Shown: in pieces, positions 47,918 to 57,839 of the stretch
Layout of the letters: every line of letters starts with the position of its first letter
Position numbering within the stretch: position 1 is the first letter of the stretch
DNA from: Lepisosteus oculatus
Lineage: Eukaryota; Chordata; Actinopteri; Semionotiformes; Lepisosteidae
Assembly: GCF_040954835.1 (NCBI RefSeq)
Contig: NC_090716.1
Coordinates: 2,095,605 to 2,159,604, forward strand
Length of the DNA: 64,000 nucleotides
Direction: 5' to 3'
Translations under genes and position numbers: made by a program
The notes under the pieces: generated by a model
What the model saw: only the letters and a program-made list of their open reading frames with translations
Databases searched by the model: none
What the model was told of the DNA's origin: nothing

Positions 47918-48949
47918 TCAGTCTTCCTCGTCTCTCCCCACGGTCTTCCGGAAGTTCTTCCGATTCACCTTCCGGCTGGCGTTGAATCCCACCGCTGCCA
48001 CCAGTGCCTCGGCTTTGTCCCCACGGTCCTCCCCGGCCCACTTCCTCTTCCTCGCCCTTTCTCTGGGCTTGGCCATCCTTTCCTGGCCGGCGTCGTTCTC
48101 CTCTTCCTCGGGCTCTTCCAGGTGGAGCAACCCGAATTCCTTCTTGCCCCCGCCCTCCTTCTCCCCCAACGGGCCACGTCTCCCCCTTCCAGGCGCCTCC
48201 TCGGCTCCCGGCGCGTCGTCTCCTTCCCCCTGTCCCTCGGGATTCCCGGGAGCATCCAGCGGCCGGCCGGGTTTGGAAAAGACGATCCTGCAGCCGGAGC
48301 TGCTGGAGTGGTCCTGGTTGAATGCCGGAGTGAAGGGCTCCTGGTTGTCCACCGCCCAGCTCCGCTTCCTCCTCTGCTGCAGGGTTTCTATGTACTCCTG
48401 GGCCACAGCGGCATTTTTCGCGCTGCTGGTCTCCGGCACGTCTTCCAGGCTATACTTGGTCCAGCGCTCCGGGTTCACCAGGTAATCCGGCACGGCCTTG
48501 GAAGACGAAGAGTCGGGGGGCGTCTTGCTTCTCGCCTTGGGGGCGTCTTCGCCGCCGTCCCTCTTCCTGCTGGCCGGCGGCAGCGGGCGCACGAAGGTCC
48601 GGTCGATGAGGTTGTCGTCTCCCAGGGAGGGCATGGCCAGCTTGGCGGCGCTCTCCAGGCAGTCGAAAATGCTCTGGCTGCGGGAGGAGAATCCCGTGCT
48701 CGTGCCCTTCAGCTGGAAGAAGGGCCCGCGGGGCCCGGCGGGCTCGGGACGTCCTGGGGCAGCCGGGTCGCCCTCGTCCGAAGAGTCGCCGCTGGAGGAG
48801 GAGACCACTTCCGGATCGAAGTGGGGCACGGAATCCTCAGGGTCGGAGTCGCTCAGGGACACCGTGTCCGAGAGGACGACGGCGTCGCTGTCGGGAGATT
48901 TGCTGGTCACTACGTCCGACATATCGCTCCCGTCTTCCTTCTCGCACAT
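47918..48949 (-). CDS. tssc4: TSSC4, U5 snRNP assembly factor, single coding exon
   Basis: One uninterrupted frame of 343 aa (human TSSC4 is 329 aa). ATG at 48949-48947 is preceded in frame by TAG ACC, so the start cannot lie further upstream in this frame; the ACC ATG context is favourable. The N-terminal third is acidic and serine-rich. Conserved segments include SRSQSIFDCLESAAKLAMPS, NLIDRTFVRPLPP and, as the family signature, VPDYLVNPERWTKYSLEDVP. The C-terminal third is rich in Lys, Arg, Glu and Pro and looks disordered, ending KKEFGLLHLEEPE and a basic tail. The mammalian protein is an intrinsically disordered nuclear factor that binds PRPF8/SNRNP200-containing U5 particles and promotes U5 and tri-snRNP assembly. 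Identity rests on the signature motif; the role is from the family. Confidence 0.93.
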   Translation of the reverse strand: MCEKEDGSDMSDVVTSKSPDSDAVVLSDTVSLSDSDPEDSVPHFDPEVVSSSSGDSSDEGDPAAPGRPEPAGPRGPFFQLKGTSTGFSSRSQSIFDCLESAAKLAMPSLGDDNLIDRTFVRPLPPASRKRDGGEDAPKARSKTPPDSSSSKAVPDYLVNPERWTKYSLEDVPETSSAKNAAVAQEYIETLQQRRKRSWAVDNQEPFTPAFNQDHSSSSGCRIVFSKPGRPLDAPGNPEGQGEGDDAPGAEEAPGRGRRGPLGEKEGGGKKEFGLLHLEEPEEEENDAGQERMAKPRERARKRKWAGEDRGDKAEALVAAVGFNASRKVNRKNFRKTVGRDEED

Positions 48950-48952
48950 GGT

Positions 48953-49018
48953 CTAGATGTCAGTGTGTGGCTCAACGGCTGCGAACAGGGACTTCCAAAC
49001 GCCCAGAGAGCTCACCGC
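48953..49018 (-). CDS. small-protein gene, coding exon 3 and stop
   Basis: Follows a CTGTTCCAG acceptor and encodes AVSSLGVWKSLFAAVEPHTD plus I, then TAG at 48955-48953. The same exon continues directly into the tssc4 reading frame. Confidence 0.66.
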   Translation of the reverse strand, partial: AVSSLGVWKSLFAAVEPHTDI

Positions 49019-51178
49019 CTGGAACAGGAAGGGAATTTCTGTGTTAATAATATTGTCACGATATTCACTGCACAATGCCGGCTGCTAGGCCAGAGTGGCA
49101 GTAACACTGGAGGTGTTATCATCTGCAAAGCTGCGAGAAATGAACTGAACCCCAGGTATTTTAACATCATTTTGGCGGGTCCTGTACGGGGAATTTAGCG
49201 CGTCCATAAACTACACAAATGAGATATACTGAGGAATGTCAAGACCATGTAGAAGCTACTGTTGCCTTAATGATGTGTAAGAATAATGGTGGATGGATGC
49301 TGCACACTGGTGGGGGTGGAGGGGATCCCCATTTCCTGTAAAGCCCTTTGAGTGGAGTGTCCAGAAAAGCCCTATATAAGTGTAAGCGACTATTATTAAT
49401 TTGATGTCCGATAAAAGGAGTCTCCCAAAAAGCTAGCAACCCTCACATGCACATGCAATTAACTGCTACCTACAAAATGGGCTAGATGTCAAATGGCCTC
49501 CTCTCCTTTGTAAACTATCCCCCGTTCTTTCAGTAACATGTGCAATGAATAATGTGGTGCACACTGTATAAGAAATGGACCACTAAATTCTGGTGCCCCC
49601 AGGCCCTGCATACATGTCTACCAGTTACTGGAACTACACAACAGAGAGCAACAACCTCACTGGTCCGTATATCGGTAGTAAGCTCTAGCAGGCTACGCTG
49701 GGGACCCCCGTGGGAAGGAGAGGACGAGGGTGCATCGACAACGAGCCGCACCCCCCCCCGCGCCGGCTCACCTGTTCTTGCGACTGCAGCAACTTTCCGC
49801 TGTCCGGGTCAGTCAGAGCCACCAATCTCTGCAGCTCCTCCACTCTGAAACGTACCGGGTGAACCCAGGCACGAGCAAAACATTCAGCTTTTAGAACACT
49901 TTAAGGACGTTTCCAGACAGCAAAGACGACCGAGGACGGGGGAACTGTACACCGGAAACAAAAGCACAAAGATCAGACGCCACATCCCGCGGCTCTAAAA
50001 CCACTCCGAAGTCGTCACACAGATCACATGGCGCGTGCATCTTCTGTATGGGGGGGAAAAACGCCCTTTGTGGTCTGGGAGTGCAATCGGGATCTTTTCC
50101 ACTCCACTGGCTGGAGAAGCAGGCCGGGGCAGCGAGTGTACACATCTTTCCTGAGACCAGCAGCTGTCTGAGGTTAAAGAGGAGACAGCTGCTGTGCTCA
50201 GGAAAGACGACAGGCGACCGATTTCTGCAGAGAGGAGGAGATCGACGGCAGCAGAGCTTCAGAGGGTTTGGAAACAGGACTGGCGCTGCTGCATGAAATT
50301 TGATCTCATGCGTGTAATCTTGCAAGATTGATCAACTGCTCAATGTGTACACTTGCATTTTATTTTTTTTTGTGAAGATAATGCTACTGAATCAAGGATT
50401 AGAATCAACTTGGAAACTACAGTGTCCTCTGGTGTGTGAGATCTCTGAGGGAAAACTAGAGTACTGCTGTAGGTGGTGTTGGTGGACCAGTAGGCGATGC
50501 TCTTGCCTCTGGACCTGAACTTCCCAACCAGTGTTCCTATGTGGCGATCATGGTGCCATCTTTCAAAGGGGCTGTTAACCTCACTAATTACCCCAGGGCT
50601 GTGTGAGAGAGGAGGGGTGCTCACACTGCTGTCCTGACTCTGGGCTCTACAGTCTGGACAGTAAACTGACTCCTGACTGCTGGGTCACTAGAGACCCCAG
50701 GGCTGTGTGTGAGAGGAGGGGTCCTCACACTGCTGTCCTGACTCTGGGCTCTACAGTCTGGACAGTAAACTGACTCCTGACTGCTGGGTCACTAGAGAGT
50801 TTGTGAAAAGCAAGGGTGGTAACATAGTGTCCTGGCTAAATTATACTCTGGTACTATACAACCTCCTTCATGTAAAGCTCCCCTTTAATTGGCAAATGTG
50901 AGCAATTTTCCCATTTTCTCTACAGCACAGGGCCCATGTGCAATCAGTTTAGATGTCATGCAGAGCTACGAACTCTGGGAAACGGAACATCCGGGACATG
51001 AGGATTTGGGATTTTGCAGGCGCCGGCGGGGAGTTTGAAACCTGGCACCTGTGGAACTGCAAGGCGGCATCTTACTGGAGGTGCAGACTCACAGGTTCTG
51101 GGTGCTGGCGAGGATGGTGCTCAGTTCGGACAGGATGCCAGCTTTAAGAGAGCGAGAATCGGCGCCCGTCTCTTCCAT
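48953..51178 (-). CDS. unrecognised 74-aa protein, three spliced exons, directly upstream of tssc4
   Basis: Coding exons are 51178-51093 (86 nt), 49844-49772 (73 nt) and 49018-48953 (66 nt). Acceptors TTTCAG and TTCCAG and donors GTGAGT and GTGAGC are good, and the frame stays open across both junctions (225 nt including stop). The start codon has G at -3 and G at +4. The protein begins MEETGADSRS and contains a Leu/Ile-rich amphipathic stretch (about 12-38: ILSELSTILASTQNLVEELQ and on) and a second one with GVWKSLFAAVE. The stretch looks helical, possibly coiled-coil. No signal peptide or membrane segment is seen. Its TAG is separated from the tssc4 ATG by a single ACC codon, so both frames would share the last exon. 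I do not recognise the family. It could be a conserved microprotein or a long upstream ORF. Confidence 0.7.
49299..49398 (+). mobile_element. 5S-headed SINE, copy 12, 3' fragment
   Basis: GCTGCACACTGGTGGGGGTG to TGTAAGCGACTATTATTAA. It lies in the intron between the last two exons of the small protein gene. Confidence 0.78.
49772..49844 (-). CDS. small-protein gene, coding exon 2
   Basis: Encodes VEELQRLVALTDPDSGKLLQ plus SQEQ and ends in phase 0 at ACAG/GTGAGC. There is no stop in the frame required by both neighbours. Confidence 0.7.
50591..50800. repeat. ~104-bp direct tandem duplication
   Basis: CCCCAGGGCTGTGTGAGAG to GGGTCACTAGAGA occurs twice in a row (second copy from 50695), almost identical, so the duplication is young. 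Confidence 0.9.
51093..51178 (-). CDS. small-protein gene, coding exon 1
   Basis: Encodes MEETGADSRSLKAGILSELS and eight more residues, ending in phase 2 at CT/GTGAGT. The exon itself begins at 51218 (acceptor CTCCCAG), giving 40 nt of 5' UTR. Confidence 0.68.
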
Positions 51179-52078
51179 GACGTTCCGGTCGTGCGTTCAG
51201 CAGCCAGTCAGCCGGGATCTGGGAGAGCGAGGAAGGGGAGAGAGAGAGAGTGGATTGGGGGCCCTAACAAAGTACCTGGCCGTTTGATGACTGAACTATC
51301 TGGCGCCCTCTAGTGAGCGTCCGTGTGTCCCATCATAACGCATCGAACATAAAAAACAACAACAAATGAGTCAACAACGACCTGAAAACGCATGAAAGTC
51401 AAAAACTCATCGCTTCAGTTTGCGATCTCCGAGATTTTTAAGTCTGACCTAGGGTTACCGTATTCCTAAAATAAAAAAACGAGGACACTCCGTGGATTGG
51501 GGGGAGGGGGGGTTGTATGTTTAAGAATCTACCAAATCTGGGATTTATATATTTCAACATTCACGCAAGCCACAGGGGGTGTCGGAGGAGATATCTGCAC
51601 CAGTAGATATTTATACTGGTACTAGAGACCCTGGTGAAAAGGAAAAGGGGTCAAATTCCTCAGGGCCGAGATTTAAGAAGCAGAGGAGCAGGCCAGGAAA
51701 ACCCGGACCTTAGTCTTGCGTGTTTCTGCACGGAGAACAAGCTACAAGACGCATTAGGAACTGAAATATCTTCGCCTTGTCTTCACTACTCGTGTTAAAC
51801 GGGAATCCTTAAAAACAAGGCGCCGGGAAACGATTGCTCTCCGTGTCTGAACACATTTAAAGGCACGACGCTCGGACATTTCGGCTGCTGTATCTGGCCC
51901 TGCATCCCTGTCCGTCTTCCGGGAGCTGCAGACATGCGCCCGAACCGTCGGATTCCGCTACAGTCGCCACAACCACGAACGCATGGACTGCCTTTGGGGT
52001 CGTAAAACAACCCCGGATCCCAAAAAGATCAGAGTTGTTATTTTCATAACAGAAACTCCCACCACCCCTCCATCTTAC

Positions 52079-52140
52079 CTTTCTTCCCGCGAAGTCAGGT
52101 TATTCTCTGCGCTACTGCATGCCGGATAGTGTAGTCTTTC
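52079..52140 (-). other. tssc4: candidate non-coding first exon of the small protein/tssc4 unit
   Basis: A strong donor AAAG/GTAAGA has its last exon base at 52079 on the minus strand. It faces the acceptor at 51218 that opens the exon with the small-protein ATG. The start site is not visible; the end given is approximate and set by the promoter motifs. Confidence 0.5.
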
Positions 52141-52188
52141 ACTGACGTAGACCCTTATTGCCCACAATCGAAAAACTACAACTCCCAG
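52117..52188. promoter_or_regulatory. paired ZNF143-type motifs and CRE-like site
   Basis: ACTACAACTCCCAG at 52175-52188 matches the ZNF143/Staf motif core (ACTACAAnTCCCAG). GCATGCCGGATAGTGTAGT at 52117-52135 resembles the same motif in inverted orientation. TGACGTAG at 52143-52150 is CRE-like. Such clusters mark housekeeping, often bidirectional, promoters. The site lies just upstream of the candidate first exon. Confidence 0.6.
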
Positions 52189-52744
52189 TTTCCAAGAGCA
52201 AGCGGAAATCCTGTAGCAGGTGGGGTGGGGGCTGTGTTTGTGGTAAGTAGTTAATGAGCTTCACGCTGCTTAGGTTAATGTAAGTGCAAGTCTGGCGATG
52301 GTGGATCTAGTGTTACAATTTACTTGTCCCGTGCATGATATTGTATTTTGTTGTGGTTATATAAAAATGTGTATTTTTATCCCTTTGCCTTTTCCAATTG
52401 CTACATGCGGATACAGGAGACCTAACTCTCAGGGGCCTCTAGGGGGCGGAAGGGACACGTTTATAAAAGCAGAACAGCTTGTTCCGATTCTAGATGGAGG
52501 TTAAACCTTTGAATAACTATTTTTTTTTAAAAAAAAAAACAAGTCATTGCTGAGAGATTTGTGTTATTATGTGAGTGTCAGGGTGTATTGTGAGCAATCA
52601 AGGGGGAAACGCTGAGATAATGTGCCAACGATGGAAAATATAACTTTTTAATAACCCCTCTGCTCCTACTGTATTCAGGATCCCCATCTACTGTCTCCTC
52701 TCACTGTGTGTTCTCATTGTGCATATCTTGTTTTTTTATCGTTG

Positions 52745-52806
52745 TTGTTCTATAAAGTGCCTTAAGAGGCCACCTTTAAAGGTGCAATATAAAATTATAT
52801 TATAAT
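52745..52806 (+). mobile_element. retroposon 3' tail next to a SINE
   Basis: CTATAAAGTGCCTTAAGAGG, CCACCTTTAAAGGTGC and an ATAAAATTATATTATAATA tail, followed at once by 5S-headed SINE copy 13. Confidence 0.45.
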
Positions 52807-52814
52807 ATAAAATA

Positions 52815-53308
52815 CTGGAGCTCCGCAGGTGTGAGCCTGGCCAGTACCTGGATGGGAGACTCCTGGGAAAGCTGAGGCTGCTGCTGGAAGAGGTGTTAGT
52901 GGGGCCAGCAGGGGGCGCTCACCCTGCGGTCTGTGTGGGTCCTAATGCCCCAGTATAGTGACGGGGACACTGTACTGTAAAAAGGAGTGTTCCTTTGGAT
53001 GAGACATAAAACCGAGGTCCTGACTCTCTGTGGTCATTAAAAATCCCAGGGCATCTCTCTAGAAGAGTAGGGGTGTTACCCTGGCGTCCTGGCCAAATTT
53101 CCCCCTGGCCTTTACCAGTCATGGCCTCCTAGTAACCCCCATCTCTGAACTGGCTTCATCACTCTGCTCTCCTCCCCACTGAGAGCTGGTGTGTGTGAGA
53201 GGACTGGAGCATCATCCAGGTGGGGCTGCACACTGGTGGGGGTGGAGGGGATCCCCACGACCTGTAAAGAGCTCTGAGTGGAGTGCCCAGAAAAGTGCTA
53301 TATGTGTC
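52815..53308 (+). mobile_element. 5S-headed SINE, copy 13
   Basis: Starts within the 5S-like head (GGAGCTCCGCAGGTGTGAGC), continues CCAGTACCTGGATGGGAGAC, tail diverged (GTGCTATATGTG). Confidence 0.85.
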
Positions 53309-53869
53309 TACTAGTTTTTAAATTTTTGTTCGGCATTTAAAAGTGTCTTCTGAATCTGCAACACCCCGTACAAAGTTTCACATTTGGAGTGGAGCATCAT
53401 TAATAAAATTGCATAATGAAGAATAATTGATTATAATAAAGCTTTTTCCCCCAAAGCAGCTCGCAGATAGGAGGTCAGGGGAACCATCTCATGCTCTCCA
53501 GGCTGACGCAAAGCAGAAGCCACAGCACTCAGCAGCCTGAGGGTCTACCCACAAGACACCAACCTGAGTTGGGACAAATGCTGCGACACTTTTTATAAAA
53601 AAGGACAACAAACTCTCTTTTTCCTATGAAAACCAAGCTATTTCAAGGTAGACAGAATGATCCTAACACGTTTTATACTAGACTTTTATTGAAAGTGTAC
53701 TAACGTAGTCTCACATGCTAATTTGGTAACATCAGTACCATTGATTGTAACAGGCTGGAAAAAGTAGTCAAATTAAGTAGCACATTAACTGGGGCAAATC
53801 AGATCACCTTAAATACCCTCTACAGGTAGAGGGTGGCAAAGAAAGCACTGTGTATTGTGGATTGTGTCT

Positions 53870-54107
53870 CTCAGCCCCTCCACTTTGAGTTCACTCCCTC
53901 TGTGTCCCCAGGTGTGATACTAATAGACACAGGAAATCTGTCATCCCCACTGCAATAGACATATACTGTAACTATCTTCTTCCTTATCTTGCTGGAACAC
54001 TGTTGCACTGACTTCTTTGGAAAAATGTTGTCTGCCGTTGTGTTGTTATGTTGGGAGTGTGCTGTGTGTGTCCGATGGGACAAATAAAGCTTGAATTTAA
54101 TTAAGAC
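53870..54107 (+). mobile_element. LINE-like 3' end
   Basis: TCCGATGGGACAAATAAAGC followed by TTGAATTTAATT resembles the tail at 45.07-45.10 kb. The left border is uncertain. Confidence 0.4.
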
Positions 54108-54134
54108 CAGGGCGAGGAGTGAGAAACTGCTTCA

Positions 54135-54300
54135 CTGTCAAATATCCAGGACACCAGGGTTAACATCCCCTCTCTTCCAAAGAGCCCTGGGATCTTCAAT
54201 GACCCAGCAAAGTTTAACGTCTCGTCTGAAGGACAGCAACTCCTACAGCACCGTGTCCCCAGTCGCCATACTGGCTACTGGTTTGGAGGTTGAGGGCTAG
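54135..54300 (-). mobile_element. diverged relative of the 5S-headed SINE body
   Basis: CAGGACACCAGGGTTAACAT, GCCCTGGGATCTTCAATGACC, CGTCTCGTCTGAAGGACAGC and CGCCATACTGG are in the same order as the SINE body but much more diverged. Confidence 0.5.
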
Positions 54301-56127
54301 AGGGAAGCGCACACCTACTGGTGTGACCTCAATACCACTGTCTCATCAGAACGAGAGTCAGTCTGAAGTCCCCAGAAAGATGGGTAGCACACCCATGTGT
54401 GTGCTTAGCCTGAGCATCTGTGAACGGGAATCAGTGTGCTGGATCATTTGGTTTATTCTTGATAATAGAATAACTAAACCATTGAACCGGTTAAGATGGA
54501 GCCAGCTGGTGTTTTCTACCGTTATAGCCTGAGTGATCTTGGGACCTTAATCTAGATTGTTTTCATAGAAAGAATACAGAATACTGCCATTTAACTAGTC
54601 TTAGCATAGGAACAGTTTACATACAACTGCAGTCTGAACACTTCTGAAATCTAGTCAGTAAGAACAAACTCACTCTTTGCAAGAGTCCTTACTGTGTTCC
54701 ACAGTGAGCAGGTCCAGAGTGGTCCTGCACTGCTGGGCGAGGTGTGCTTTAGATTAGCGCAACACTGGGCTGCTATTGACGGAACTGGGGCGATAATTTG
54801 ACGAGAGGGGAGGCCGGCTCTTTGGGTGGCGTATCAAGCACCGCCTGAGCGCCCTCGCTCTGTAACCTCAGTGCCAGCCCTCGCCCTCAGCTCGGAGACC
54901 AGCCGTGGCTCATCTGCGCCCACAAACCCCCAGTCTGCGTGCGCCCCGCACCTCACGGCAGCTACAAGTGGGTTTTCAGTACCGGGGGCCAGGAATAGCG
55001 CGTGCAGGAGCCCTGTGCCACGCCCCGGCCTGGTGGCGTTCCCAGAGGGAAATGAGAAGGCAGGGATAAGATAATTGGTACTTGAGCTGGGAACCACTTG
55101 AAAACGAAGGGAAGGGCCGAGTGCTGCTAAATTTGTCCTGATGGGAGGTCTGGGATCAAAACTGCAATTCAGAGGAGGAGTGGGAGCAGCTCGGGAGATG
55201 CCTTTAAGGAAGGGGGTACACCCCAGCGCCCGTGCGAACTCAACTTTAAGGTATCTCACTGCGCTGGCCCCTGTGCTGGGCGGATCACTGGGGCGCATGG
55301 AGTGTGTTCGCGTTGGAGCAGAACTGACAGGAAGCACCGATTCTCAAAATGTGTGTGTGTGTTTGGGGGGGAGGTCGGGAAACCCTGGGGTCCCCTGAAG
55401 ACCCCCCAGAGGAAGTCCCCGAAAAACCAACATGTTCACCATGATAGAGATAAAGCCAAGTGGGACAGGTGTTCCCCGGCTAAGCTAGAACACACAGACT
55501 AGATGAATGCACTGTGTGTGAAGACGTGCCCTAAATATTCCCTTCCCAGTGATGCATTTTGACATTGACCGTGTCCGTGGCTGTGTCTTAATGTAGGGTT
55601 CTTCTTAAAATAGTCAAAAACTGGGCTGGCAAGTCCGAAGGTTTATTCTTGAGAAACAATTTCCTCTCTGTGTGTATTGTGGGTACAGATTTGTGAGCGA
55701 TCACAGTTTTGTTCCTTGAACAGCCCTTTGTACCACATTGCAGTTAAATGAGGACTCGTTCTTTATCCAATCGAAGTTACATAAAATAGCCCCAATTTGT
55801 GCAGCTCATCAGATAACATGTCAGTAACTAACAGTGCAATGGTGCAAAAAAAATACTAATAACATGTTGACGTACTGAAGCAGACTCCCTGGTGTGGAGA
55901 AGTGGTCAGGGCTGTGTGCGACACTGTGGTTGAGTCCTTTAGCAAAGTATTTCACTGAGGCTGGTCCGGCACACAGCCTACTGCAGAGAGGGGCTCGGCC
56001 CTCTGGGGCCCTCCATTGGCCCATCGGGTTCAATAAAGGATTTTAATACAATATGACAAAGGAAGGTCAAGATCATAGGAACCAGCCAAAAATCAAAAAT
56101 ATTAATCATCAATGGTGTCCTTGGTGC

Positions 56128-56350
56128 CAAATTCCCCCCTGGCCCTTACCAGTCATGGCCTCCTAATAACCCCCCTCTCTGAACTGGCTTCATCACTCTG
56201 CTCTCCTCCCCACTGAGAGCTGGTGTGTGTGAGAGGACTGGAGCATCATCCAGGGGGGGCTGCACACTGGTGGGGGTGGAGGGGATCCCCATGGCCTGTA
56301 AAGAGCTCTGAGTGGAGTGTCCAGAAAAGTGCTATATAAGTGTTAAGGAT
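56128..56350 (+). mobile_element. 5S-headed SINE, copy 14, 3' part
   Basis: From CCAAATTCCCCCCTGGCCCT to GTGCTATATAAGTGTTAAGG. Confidence 0.8.
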
Positions 56351-56852
56351 TTAATTATTAATTATTATACAAATACAGAAAAATATGGAGAGATGCCTAA
56401 GAACTCAAGACAGGTTGCAGATGAGGGGGAGGCCTGTGTGGTTTGTTGGATGAAACAAGAGCACCTTCACTTTTTGATATTTATACTTCCCAATCTAAGA
56501 CAGATCCAGCGTTGGGAGTAGATTGTGAAAGTGCACTTGTTTTCACTCTTCTGATGCTTGTGTATCACCAGATCAAAATCCTTTGGGTTTCCCAGGGCGA
56601 TGTAGAATATGCAAGTCAGTAATGTGATCGGGCAGCTTGCTGTGCTGCAGACTGACACGGGTCTGGAGTTTGACTGTTAAAGTGCTCCTGCCATTGAGAT
56701 TCTTAATTCCAATGGTTTTCCAGGTTCCCTCTGATCAGTAACAGCTCAGGAACCTCACAAAAATGGATAAAAGAGTCCAATTAATGTTGTAACTGGACCA
56801 ATAACCTCCATACTTCACAGATTAAGAATGGATGGGCAACTCTAGTCTCCCA

Positions 56853-57279
56853 AAACAATAATAATAATTGCTTACACTTATATACTGTTTTTCTGGACCC
56901 TCCACTCAGAGCTCTTTACAGGTCATGGGGATCCCCTCCACCCCCACCAGTGTGCAGCCCCACCTGGATGATGCTCCAGTCCTCTCACACACACCAGCTC
57001 TCAGTGGGGAGGAGAGCAGAGTGATGAAGCCAGTTCAGAGATGGGGGTTATCAGGAGGCCATGACTGGTAAAGGCCAGGGGGAAATTTGACCAGGACACC
57101 GGGGTTACACCCCTACTCTTCTAGAGAGACGCCCTGGGATTGTTAATGACCACAGAGAGTCAGGACCTCGGTTTTATGTCTCATCTGAAGGACGGTGCCT
57201 GTTTACAGTATAGTGTCCCCGTCACTATACTGGGGGCATTAGGACCCACACAGACCACAGGGTGAGTGCCCCCTACTGG
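56853..57279 (-). mobile_element. 5S-headed SINE, copy 15
   Basis: Reversed copy: ACAATAATAATAATTGCTTA tail to GTGCCCCCTACTGG; head absent. Confidence 0.82.
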
Positions 57280-57839
57280 AGACCGGAGGTCTTCAGCATC
57301 ACTTTGTAAAAACGATTTGGGATTTTTTTTTGCTTTCAGTGTGTATGGATCACAATATAGGGATGCCTAACCAAGAGCAGGGGTAGGGACCTCCTCAGCA
57401 GCAAGTTTTAAGGGTTCAATCATCAGTTTATAAAGGACCCGGTACAATTAAACTGTGACAAATCGAAGGGTTTATTGAAATAAATAATTTAGAGATCATA
57501 TGGCAGATAAATCTGAGGACCCTTCGTTGCAATAGGATCATGTTTCCCTTAATCGAATAATTTACTCGCTCGAGTGATCAATAACTAATCCGGAGCTTTA
57601 ACAGAAACGGGTGATATACACAGTGAAATCCACGACAGGTCAAGGGGCTATCAGAGACCAGGGGTCGATAGCCTCGGTTATGATAATTCACGGTGTCCTA
57701 GCACAACTGCGTGGATATAAAACGCTACTTTTATTTTTCAAAGACGCTCAGCTATTTTGAGCACCAGTGCGGTTTCGCCGATTGAAAGCGCTTGAGAGGC
57801 TCTCCGGCCACTCCCCTTTAAGAGCAGGATCTTCGCCCG

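Larger units (their letters stand above)
52200..57780. other. region between tssc4 promoter and plus-strand gene, no gene seen
   Basis: Contains SINE copies 13-15 and two LINE-like tails. A GC-richer block at 54.8-55.4 kb has open frames on both strands but no recognisable motif. Confidence 0.45.

Noticed and set aside
48122-49198. 358-codon frame on the plus strand
   Set aside because: Antisense of the tssc4 coding exon; the minus-strand frame carries the conserved family motif.
54826-55337. Overlapping open frames of 80-167 codons on both strands in a GC-richer block
   Set aside because: No recognisable motif, splice structure or repeat identity supports a gene.
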